From: Bacillota bacterium
GTDB taxonomy: Bacteria > Bacillota > Dethiobacteria > DTU022
Length of the DNA stretch: 46,589 nt
NCBI GenBank assembly: GCA_012797095.1
Contig: JAAZPS010000224.1
Span: 1 to 46,589, forward strand
Direction: 5' to 3'
Under the pieces are notes generated by a model. That model had not been told where the DNA came from, ran no database searches, and saw nothing but the letters and a program-made list of their open reading frames with translations. Shown here piece by piece: positions 34,728 to 41,989 of the stretch. Every line of letters starts with the position of its first letter. Position 1 is the first letter of the stretch. The translations under genes were made by a program, and so were the position numbers.

Positions 34728-34749
34728 GGCGGCTTTGTCTGCCGCTTTT
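34728..34749 (+). terminator. Weak terminator-like hairpin after ftsX
   Basis: GCGGC (34729-34733) pairs with GCCGC (34741-34745), extendable by A-T and G-T pairs, and leads into TTTT. It may only partly separate ftsX from the hydrolase gene. Confidence 0.35.
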
Positions 34750-34765
34750 CAGGGAGGGAGCTTTC

Positions 34766-35944
34766 ATGCGGCGATTCAAACTGATGAGCCTGCTGGCGGT
34801 GGTGCTCGTGCTGATCTTTCTAACCGTTGAAGCAGTGCCGGTCTATGCCTCCTTGCAGGGGCTCGAGCAGAAAAAAGAAGAGATTGACCGGAGAATAAAA
34901 CGGGAACAGGGCAATCTGAAGCAGTACCGCAGCCGCGAGGCCGAGCTTTCCGATGAACTGGACCGGCTCGATCGCCGCCTGGAGCAGTTGCAGACAGAGC
35001 TGACACGGGTCAACCGCGAGATCGGAGCCACCGAGGAGGAGATCAACCGGGCGGAAGAGACGCTTGCCGCAACGGAGGCCGAGCTGGCCGGGAAGGAAGA
35101 GCTCTTCAAGCGGCGACTGCGGGCGATCTACGAGCAGAGCGCCGTGCCCTATGTCGATGTTCTTCTCGGAGCCTCCACCTTCAGCGATTTTCTGACCCGG
35201 TTCAACAATCTTAAAATCATTGCCGCCAATGACCAGCGGCTCATCGAGGAGGTTACCGCCGAGAGGGACCGGATCCAGCAGATGAAGGAGAAGCTCGAGG
35301 GAGAGAAGAACCGCCTTGACGGGATGCGCCGCCAGATCCTGGGCAGCGAGGCGGAACTGGAGCGGACCGTTACCTCCCGCAAAGCGGTGATGGGCGAGCT
35401 GCAGCAGGAAATTGTCCGCAATATCGAGGAGATCAAGAAACTGGAACAGGATTCCGAGAGGCTTGAAAATGAGATCCGGAGTCTGATCAATCCTGGCGGC
35501 AGCGGGATCAGCGGCAAGCTTGGCTATCCAGTCGAGCCCCCCACCCGGATCAGTTCGGGCTACGGCTGGCGAAGCGATCCCTTCACTGGAATATCTTCCT
35601 GGCATGGCGGAATCGATATTGGCACCTACGGTATGGCCAACTATATCCTTGCCGCGGAAAACGGGCAGGTCAGCCTGGCTCGCTGGTACAGCGATTACGG
35701 CAACTGCATCATCATCGATCACGGCGGTGGTACCGCCACCCTTTACGGCCACCTGAGCTCCATCCAGGTCAGCGTCGGCCAGGCAGTCAGCCGCGGCCAG
35801 CGCATCGGGCGGGCCGGCACCACCGGAAGGAGCACCGGAGTCCATCTCCATTTCGAGGTCCGGGAGTACAACAGAGCCCCGGTCCGCTATTACCCCAACG
35901 GCACCCCGGATTACCGGAATAACCCGATGAATTACTTCAACTGA
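34766..35944 (+). CDS. EnvC-like peptidoglycan endopeptidase or activator: coiled coil plus intact M23 domain
   Basis: A 392-residue secreted protein. A signal sequence (residues 5-27, LMSLLAVVLVLIFLTVEAV) is followed by a long coiled coil from about 30 to 245, rich in Glu, Arg and Leu, then an M23 domain to the end. The zinc ligands are intact: HGGID in SSWHGGIDIG, and HLHFE in GVHLHFEV, with DHGGG between. It should be an active DD-endopeptidase. The layout equals that of EnvC/PcsB/CwlO-type partners of FtsEX, whose coiled coil is gripped by FtsX. ATG 34766 follows AGGGAGGGAG. It ends before a strong terminator at 36095. Confidence 0.92.
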   Translation: MRRFKLMSLLAVVLVLIFLTVEAVPVYASLQGLEQKKEEIDRRIKREQGNLKQYRSREAELSDELDRLDRRLEQLQTELTRVNREIGATEEEINRAEETLAATEAELAGKEELFKRRLRAIYEQSAVPYVDVLLGASTFSDFLTRFNNLKIIAANDQRLIEEVTAERDRIQQMKEKLEGEKNRLDGMRRQILGSEAELERTVTSRKAVMGELQQEIVRNIEEIKKLEQDSERLENEIRSLINPGGSGISGKLGYPVEPPTRISSGYGWRSDPFTGISSWHGGIDIGTYGMANYILAAENGQVSLARWYSDYGNCIIIDHGGGTATLYGHLSSIQVSVGQAVSRGQRIGRAGTTGRSTGVHLHFEVREYNRAPVRYYPNGTPDYRNNPMNYFN

Positions 35945-35952
35945 GCGAGCCA

Positions 35953-36066
35953 GAGGGGACGAGTCACGGGGACGAGTCAAGGGGACGGTGACTTTGAGTC
36001 AAGGGGACGGTGACTTTGACTCACCACCCCACGCCGCTTGAGTCAAGGGGACGGTGACTTTGACTC
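35953..36066. repeat. Cluster of short hairpin-forming repeats (GAGTCAAGGGGACGG family)
   Basis: Three near-identical 27-base units lie at 35974-36000, 35996-36022 and 36040-36066. Each begins GAGTCAAGGGGACGG and ends TTTGA(C/G)TC; the last two differ from the first at one base. The ends TGAGTCAA and TTGACTCA form an 8-bp inverted repeat. Two 12-base partial units (GGGGACGAGTCA) at 35955-35966 and 35968-35979 precede them. Similar repeats are scattered in other clostridial genomes. No transposase gene is present. Confidence 0.9.
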
Positions 36067-36094
36067 ACTATTCCCTCCACTTCATGCAAACAGG

Positions 36095-36126
36095 AACCCC
36101 GTAAATGTAGAAATTACGGGGTTTTT
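36095..36126 (+). terminator. Strong rho-independent terminator after the M23 gene
   Basis: AACCCCGTAA (36095-36104) and TTACGGGGTT (36114-36123) form a perfect 10-bp stem with a nine-base loop, followed by TTTTTC. Confidence 0.95.
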
Positions 36127-36299
36127 CTGCGATTGTGGACAGAACCTGTTTTGACGAAGCAGGGTTGATGTCGACTCGTTACTTTAACTGGTTTTCCATG
36201 ACGTTTCATGTCTGATCATCAGCGGCACAGCAGCGGCTGCTTCTGAACGGGTATGTTTTCACTTCCGGGGCTGAGCTGGCCTTTTCACCGGTGCGGCGT

Positions 36300-36305
36300 T
36301 ATAAT
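36300..36305 (+). promoter_or_regulatory. Candidate -10 element before ctpA
   Basis: A perfect TATAAT lies 36 bases before the ctpA start. The hexamer 17 bases upstream (TGGCCT, 36277-36282) matches only 3 of 6 -35 positions. The stretch 36127-36299 shows no gene and no recognised motif. Confidence 0.45.
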
Positions 36306-36341
36306 TGACGCAGGAAACGGCGAAGGAGGCGGTTGGCGGTC

Positions 36342-37823
36342 ATGGACAGTGATGGCGACAGGTTCAAGAGCAGGCGCGGCTGGCTCATGGCCGTGCTTCT
36401 GTTCGTGATCATCGTCGGGACAGGGCTTGCTGCTTTTCAGCTGGGCCTTGTCAGGGGGGCCTCCTCTGTAGAAAGCGATCCCGGGTTCGAGCTCGATTCC
36501 CCGGAATCCTTAGAAGAGGAATGGAGTATATTTAAAGAGGTCCTGGAGCGGCTTCAGAGCAGCTATCTGTACCCGCTGGACCCGGTGGAGATCGTGCGCG
36601 GCGCAGTCCGCGGGGTGGTGGAGGCGCTCGGCGATCCCCGGACCGGGTTCTACGATCAGCAGGAATTTGAGAATTTCATGATCCAGACGACCGGTTCTTT
36701 CGGGGGGATCGGTGTACGCATCGTCGAGGTCGACAGCGAGATCATCGTCTTTGAAACCATTCCCGACAGTCCCGCTGCCGCTGCGGGTGTTTTCCCCGGC
36801 GACCGCCTCTGCCGGGCCGGCGGGCAACTGCTGACCGGTGAGGGGCTCGAACATGCTGCCGAGATTCTGCGCGGTGAAAAGGGAAGCAGCGTTACCCTGA
36901 CGATCAAGCGGCCCGGCAGGGAAGAGGAGCTTGAACTCACCCTGGAGCGTGACGAGGTCAAGGTGGAGACGGTTTTTTCGCGCTGGGTGGAGGCCGGCTT
37001 GGGCTATATCCGGATCGACAGTTTTGACAGCCGTACCGGGGCCTCTTTTGCCGGACAGCTGCTTCTTCTGGAGACGGCAGGTTTGCGAAAGGGGTTGATT
37101 CTGGATCTGCGGGATAATCCCGGTGGTCTGGTGGAAGAGGCGGTGAAGGTGGCCAAACTGATCGTTCCCGAGGGAGAGATCACCCGCCTGGTCGGACGGG
37201 GAGGAAAGGTACGCGACATCCATTATTCCAATGCGCAGGAGAAAGATTATCCGATCCTCGTTTTGGTGAACGAAGAGAGCGCCAGTGCTGCCGAGATTCT
37301 TGCCGGTGCCCTTCAGGAAAGCGGAGCGGTGCTGGTGGGGGTTAAAACCTATGGGAAAGCGACCGTGCAGCATCTGGAAAAACTGACCGGAGGGGGTGCC
37401 CTTCTGCTGACCGTAGCCCGTTACCTGACCCCTTCGGGCAAGGATATCGATGGGAAGGGGCTGGAGCCGGATGTGACGGTGGAGATGCCGTCACTGATGA
37501 AAAATTATCGCTATTTTTTGCCTGGCCGCCTGAGCAGGGATGACTATGGGGCCGATGTCAAGCTGCTGCAGGAGATGCTTGCCGAGCTCGGCTATCAGTG
37601 CGGCCGCGAGGGCTGTTTGGATGAGGCCACCTCTGCGGCGCTGGACGACTTTCAAACTGCGGCGGGGCTGGAGACTACCGGCGAGTTTGACGATCTTACC
37701 TGGATCAACCTGCGGGAGGCTTTCGAGAAGATTGTCCGCCAGCGCGATCCGCAGCTGCACCGGGCAGTTGAGCTGCTCAAGACACCCGGGAAACTGGCCC
37801 TTGTGGAGGGAAAGAATAATTGA
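36342..37823 (+). CDS. ctpA: Carboxyl-terminal processing protease (S41) with PDZ and peptidoglycan-binding domains
   Basis: A 493-residue membrane-anchored serine protease. One N-terminal helix (about 14-38) is followed by a PDZ domain (about 115-200, GGIGVRIVEVD then AAGVFPGDRL), an S41 catalytic domain (about 210-390) and a PG_binding_1 domain at the end (YGADVKLLQEMLAELGY). Catalytic residues are the Ser in NEESASAAEIL and the Lys in VKTYGKATVQ. GLILDLRDNPGGLVEEA is the substrate groove. B. subtilis CtpB, its neighbour to ftsEX, cleaves SpoIVFA. ATG 36342 and TTG 36333 are both possible. AAGGAGG at 36323-36329 is 12 and 3 bases away respectively. Confidence 0.93.
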   Translation: MDSDGDRFKSRRGWLMAVLLFVIIVGTGLAAFQLGLVRGASSVESDPGFELDSPESLEEEWSIFKEVLERLQSSYLYPLDPVEIVRGAVRGVVEALGDPRTGFYDQQEFENFMIQTTGSFGGIGVRIVEVDSEIIVFETIPDSPAAAAGVFPGDRLCRAGGQLLTGEGLEHAAEILRGEKGSSVTLTIKRPGREEELELTLERDEVKVETVFSRWVEAGLGYIRIDSFDSRTGASFAGQLLLLETAGLRKGLILDLRDNPGGLVEEAVKVAKLIVPEGEITRLVGRGGKVRDIHYSNAQEKDYPILVLVNEESASAAEILAGALQESGAVLVGVKTYGKATVQHLEKLTGGGALLLTVARYLTPSGKDIDGKGLEPDVTVEMPSLMKNYRYFLPGRLSRDDYGADVKLLQEMLAELGYQCGREGCLDEATSAALDDFQTAAGLETTGEFDDLTWINLREAFEKIVRQRDPQLHRAVELLKTPGKLALVEGKNN

Positions 37824-39196
37824 GCATGCTGCTCCTTGAACTTGCCAGGATATTAGCGGGCACCCTGACGCGCGTGCTGCTTGTTCCGATCTTCTGGCTG
37901 GTGATCTTGCTGGTCTATCTGCAGTACCGCCGCGTGGCCGGGATGGAACGGAAATTTTTTGGACGGACGCTCAATCCGGTGGGTCAGCAGGTGGCCGTCT
38001 CGACGGCGTGGGGTATTCTGGCCGGGCTGCTGGCCAGTATCTTCATGCTTCTCCTGGGCCTGTCCCTGTCGCAGATCGGGCTGCTCTATATCTGGCCGGT
38101 AGCACTGCTGCTGCTGTTGATCCATCCCCGCTTTCTCTGTTTTTCATATGCCGGCGGAATTGTGGCTTTTGCTGCGATGGTGCTTCGCCACGCCGTAATT
38201 CCCTTTTTTCCGCTGCTGGGAGAGCAGTCCCTGATCGCGCCGCTACTCGAGATCCATATTCCAGCCCTGCTGGCGCTCGTCGGACTGCTTCACCTGATCG
38301 AATCGCTGCTGATCTATCTGAGCGGTCACCGGGGATGCACGCCGCTCTATTTCAAGCTGGCCGACGGTGAGGTCGTCGGCGCCTTCAGTCTGCAGAAGTT
38401 CTGGCCTATTCCGCTGGTGGCGTTGCTCGCAACGGTGGTTCTGGAGAGCGAGATCCAGGGGGTGACCATGCCGGACTGGTGGCCGCTGCTCAAGCCGACC
38501 CTGGAGCTGGATCCGGGGCAGAGTCTGCAATATATCGCTCTGCCTGTTCTGGCTGCTCTGGGCTACTCCGATCTGGCCTTTTCCTCCAGCCCCCGTGTAA
38601 AATCTGCGAGCACGGCCGCGTACCTCAGCCTCTATAGCATTGTTCTGCTCGGGCTGGCCCTGGCAGCGGAGCTCTGGCCCTGGCTGACCCTGGCGGGGGT
38701 TCTTTTTGCCCCGCTGGGCCATGAAGCGGTGATCCATTGCGGAAACCGGAAGGAGCGCTCCCGGGATCCTTTTTATCGTTCCGCCGGCGGAGCCGTTCCC
38801 CTGATGATGGTCTTGCCGCGTAGTGCTGCTGCCCGGGGCGGGCTGCAATCGGGAGATCTGATCCACCGGGTTAACGATACCCCGGTGCACAGCGATCTCG
38901 ATCTGCTGTGGGCGATCGAGCAGAGCTATTTCATGGTTTTGATCGAAGGTTCCCGGGAAGGGAGCCCTTTCTCCATAATAATGAACAAACGTCATGCCGC
39001 CGGGGAGGAGGCTGCAGCGGCCCGGCTGCCCTGGGAGAGGGCCCCGGTCAGCACTGCGGTGGCCCCGCTCTGGCACCGGGGGGCCGCCCTCGGGCTGATC
39101 CCGGCTCCTTCGCGGCACACGCCGCTCTATGCCCGGGAAAGGACCGCCGGCGGGCTGAATCTGCTTCAGAGGTTAAGGGGACATCGGAAAAAATGA
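37820..39196 (+). CDS. MinJ-like multi-spanning membrane protein with C-terminal PDZ domain
   Basis: A 458-residue protein with about seven hydrophobic helices in the first 300 residues, then a PDZ-like domain (about 315-400, SAAARGGLQSGDLIHRVND). A basic tail follows. The B. subtilis counterpart near ftsEX and ctpB is MinJ, which links DivIVA to MinD at the poles. Layout and neighbours agree, but sequence alone does not prove the same role. The start is TTG 37820, which overlaps the ctpA stop (TTGA). GGAGGG at 37805-37810 is nine bases away; ATG 37826 would be 15 away. Confidence 0.78.
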   Translation: MSMLLLELARILAGTLTRVLLVPIFWLVILLVYLQYRRVAGMERKFFGRTLNPVGQQVAVSTAWGILAGLLASIFMLLLGLSLSQIGLLYIWPVALLLLLIHPRFLCFSYAGGIVAFAAMVLRHAVIPFFPLLGEQSLIAPLLEIHIPALLALVGLLHLIESLLIYLSGHRGCTPLYFKLADGEVVGAFSLQKFWPIPLVALLATVVLESEIQGVTMPDWWPLLKPTLELDPGQSLQYIALPVLAALGYSDLAFSSSPRVKSASTAAYLSLYSIVLLGLALAAELWPWLTLAGVLFAPLGHEAVIHCGNRKERSRDPFYRSAGGAVPLMMVLPRSAAARGGLQSGDLIHRVNDTPVHSDLDLLWAIEQSYFMVLIEGSREGSPFSIIMNKRHAAGEEAAAARLPWERAPVSTAVAPLWHRGAALGLIPAPSRHTPLYARERTAGGLNLLQRLRGHRKK

Positions 39197-39241
39197 TCGG
39201 CCGGTCCGATCGCAATTTCAGAAATCAGGTGGTGATCGATC

Positions 39242-39811
39242 TTGCTGGCTGCAGCCACCACTGCTTTTTTCAGCATCTTTGTTGCCGAATTTGGAGATAA
39301 AACCCAGCTGGTCTCACTATCGCTGGCCAGCCGTTACCCGCCACTGCAGGTTCTCGGGGGGGCAATGACCGGGATGGCCCTGGTGATGGGGTTGGCCGTG
39401 GGGGCGGGCGGGCTGGTGGCCGCCTACATTCCCCCGGAAGTGATTACCGCTGCCTCGGGCATCCTATTCTTGATCATGGGTCTGTTTACCCTCCTCCGCA
39501 GGGAATCGGGAGAAGAGGGGCTTCCCGCCGGCCGGGGCGGCTTTTACCAGACTGCGGTGCTGGTATTTCTGGCTGAACTCGGCGACAAAACACAGATGGC
39601 AGCGCTGCTTCTGAGCGCCCACTTCTCGTATCCCGCCGCTGTTTTCGCCGGGGCGATGGCAGCGATGTTTCTTAACCATGCGCTGGCAGTTTTTCTCGGA
39701 GGCCGCTATCTTTCCAAACTCTCCCCCACCCTGTTGAAGAAGATCACCGGAGCCCTTTTTATCGTTATCGGTCTGGTGATGCTGCTTCTTCCGGTTCTGG
39801 GACGGCGCTGA
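39242..39811 (+). CDS. GDT1/TMEM165 family cation transporter (UPF0016)
   Basis: A 189-residue membrane protein with six helices in two repeats, each carrying the family motif E-x-G-D-K-T-Q: AEFGDKTQLVSL (residues about 15-26) and AELGDKTQMAALL (about 112-124). Bacterial members such as MneA/MntX export manganese, and eukaryotic ones move calcium or manganese. The ion here is inferred, not shown. The start is TTG 39242 with AGGTGGTGATC upstream. No yybP-ykoY manganese riboswitch is visible in the 45-base leader. Confidence 0.93.
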   Translation: MLAAATTAFFSIFVAEFGDKTQLVSLSLASRYPPLQVLGGAMTGMALVMGLAVGAGGLVAAYIPPEVITAASGILFLIMGLFTLLRRESGEEGLPAGRGGFYQTAVLVFLAELGDKTQMAALLLSAHFSYPAAVFAGAMAAMFLNHALAVFLGGRYLSKLSPTLLKKITGALFIVIGLVMLLLPVLGRR

Positions 39812-39920
39812 AGCCGCCACCCCGGGGGATCAGGATTTAAACGAGGTTTCACCCACCCCAAGCTTTTATTTTGACCGGTTGCAGAAGGCAAAAAAAGCCG
39901 TAAAAGAACAATCCGGCCTA

Positions 39921-39929
39921 TGCTATAAT
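39921..39929 (+). promoter_or_regulatory. Extended -10 promoter element of uvrB
   Basis: TGC followed by a perfect TATAAT (39924-39929) lies 32 bases before uvrB. The expected -35 (TAAAAG at 39901) is poor, so it depends on the extended -10. No LexA box (GAAC-N4-GTTC) is visible nearby; only one half-site occurs. Confidence 0.5.
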
Positions 39930-39961
39930 GGATCTTGCGATCACAGCGGAGGCGTAAGAGA

Positions 39962-41974
39962 ATGCTTTCTCAATCAAGATTCAAACTACAAGCCGATTTT
40001 GCCCCTTCCGGCGATCAGCCGGCAGCAATCGAGGCTCTGGTCGGGGGGCTGCGGCAAGATCTTACCTACCAGACGCTTCTGGGAGTAACCGGTTCGGGAA
40101 AGACTTTCACCGTCGCCCGGGTCATCGAGCAGATCCAGCTGCCGACCCTGGTAATTGCGCCCAACAAAATTCTGGCGGCCCAGCTCTGCAGCGAATTCAA
40201 GGAGTTCTTTCCGGAGAATGCGGTGGAGTACTTTATCAGCTATTATGATTACTATCAGCCCGAAGCGTACCTGCCGCAGAGCGACGTCTATATTGAAAAG
40301 GATTCTTCGATAAACGATGAGATCGACAAGCTGCGCCACTCTGCGACCAGCGCTCTTCTGGAGCGCAGCGATGTGATCATCGTGGCCAGCGTGTCCTGCA
40401 TCTACGGCCTCGGTTCGCCGCAGGAATATCGCCGGCAGGTTCTTTCGCTACGCCCGGGGATGCAGCTGGGCCGCGATCAGCTCATCGCTGCGCTGGTGGG
40501 GATCCATTACGAGAGAAACGAGATCGATCTGCACCGCGGCACCTTCCGGGTTCGCGGCGATGTTGTCGAGATTGTTCCAGCATCTTTTGCCGGGGCGAGC
40601 CTGCGGGTGGAGCTGTTCGGTGACGAGATCGAGAGGGTCTGCGAGGTCGATCTGCTCACCGGAAGGGTGCTCGGTGAACGGAACCATGCGGCGATCTTTC
40701 CGGCGACCCACTATGTTACCGATCCGGAGCAGCTCAAGGCTGCCGCAGCCTCCATTGAAGCCGAACTGGAGCAGCGGCTGGCGGAGCTGGGGGGGGCGGG
40801 GAAACTTCTCGAAGCGCAGCGCCTGGAGCAGAGGACTCGCTTTGATCTGGAGATGATCCACGAGATCGGTTTCTGCTCGGGGATCGAGAACTATTCGCGC
40901 CACCTTGATGGACGTCCCCCCGGCAGCCGGCCCTGGACGCTGCTCGACTATTTTCCGGAAGATTTTCTGCTGGTGGTCGATGAATCGCATGTGACCATCC
41001 CCCAGATAAACGGGATGTACCGCGGCGATCTTTCAAGGAAGAGCACCCTGGTTGAGCACGGTTTTAGACTGCCATCGGCCCTGGACAACCGTCCGCTGCG
41101 CTTCGGCGAGTTCGAGGAGCTGATCCCCCGGGCGATCTTTGTTTCAGCCACCCCCGGGCCCTGGGAGCTGGAGCAAAGCGGCAGCGTTGTCGAGCAGATC
41201 ATTCGGCCGACGGGGCTCCTCGATCCGGTGGTGGAGGTGCGGAGAGCCTCGGGGCAGGTGGACGACCTTTACGGTGAGATCCGGGCTCGCGCCGAAGCCG
41301 GAGAAAGGGTCCTGGTGACGACGATGACCAAACGGATGGCCGAAGATCTGACCGACTATTACCGCGATATGGGGCTGCGGGTGCGCTATATGCACTCGGA
41401 TATCGATGCTCTGGAAAGGATGTCGATCATCAGAGGGCTGCGCCTGGGTGAATTCGATCTGCTCATCGGGATAAATCTGCTGCGGGAGGGGCTTGACCTG
41501 CCCGAGGTTTCGCTGGTGGCGATATTTGATGCTGACAAGGAGGGTTTTCTCCGTTCGGAGCGCTCCTTGATCCAGACTATCGGGCGGACTGCCCGCAACA
41601 GCGCCGGACGGGTGATCATGTATGCCGAAACGGTGACTCCATCAATGCAGCGGGCCATCGACGAGACCGCGCGGCGCCGCCGGAAACAGCAGAAGTACAA
41701 CCGGAAGCACGGGATCACCCCGCGCACCATTGTCAAGCCGGTCCGCGGACTCATAGCCGCAACCGTGGCCGCCGAGGAAAAGGGTCTTTTTTCCGTTGCG
41801 GCCCCACCGCCCGATCCGCAGGAAAGGCGCAAGCTGATCCGGGAGCTGCGTAAAAAGATGCAGCAGGCCTCGCGGGAGCTGGCTTTTGAAAGGGCCGCCG
41901 AGCTGCGCGATCTAATTTTTGAACTGGAGCGCGGGGCTGCGGCACAGAGCTCGACCAGAACAGTCATTGACTAG
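39962..41974 (+). CDS. uvrB: UvrABC excinuclease subunit B
   Basis: Damage-verifying helicase of nucleotide excision repair. The 670-residue product has Walker A GVTGSGKT (about 39-46), the beta-hairpin region with YYDYYQPEAYLP that clamps DNA, Walker B-like VVDESHVT, motif V/VI GINLLREGLDLPE and QTIGRTARN. The UVR domain that recruits UvrC is at the end (RKKMQQASRELAFERAAE). ATG 39962 follows GCGGAGGC (39946-39953). The longer in-frame reading is rejected. It is followed by uvrA after 15 bases. Confidence 0.97.
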   Translation: MLSQSRFKLQADFAPSGDQPAAIEALVGGLRQDLTYQTLLGVTGSGKTFTVARVIEQIQLPTLVIAPNKILAAQLCSEFKEFFPENAVEYFISYYDYYQPEAYLPQSDVYIEKDSSINDEIDKLRHSATSALLERSDVIIVASVSCIYGLGSPQEYRRQVLSLRPGMQLGRDQLIAALVGIHYERNEIDLHRGTFRVRGDVVEIVPASFAGASLRVELFGDEIERVCEVDLLTGRVLGERNHAAIFPATHYVTDPEQLKAAAASIEAELEQRLAELGGAGKLLEAQRLEQRTRFDLEMIHEIGFCSGIENYSRHLDGRPPGSRPWTLLDYFPEDFLLVVDESHVTIPQINGMYRGDLSRKSTLVEHGFRLPSALDNRPLRFGEFEELIPRAIFVSATPGPWELEQSGSVVEQIIRPTGLLDPVVEVRRASGQVDDLYGEIRARAEAGERVLVTTMTKRMAEDLTDYYRDMGLRVRYMHSDIDALERMSIIRGLRLGEFDLLIGINLLREGLDLPEVSLVAIFDADKEGFLRSERSLIQTIGRTARNSAGRVIMYAETVTPSMQRAIDETARRRRKQQKYNRKHGITPRTIVKPVRGLIAATVAAEEKGLFSVAAPPPDPQERRKLIRELRKKMQQASRELAFERAAELRDLIFELERGAAAQSSTRTVID

Positions 41975-41989
41975 AAAAGAGGTAGAGAT

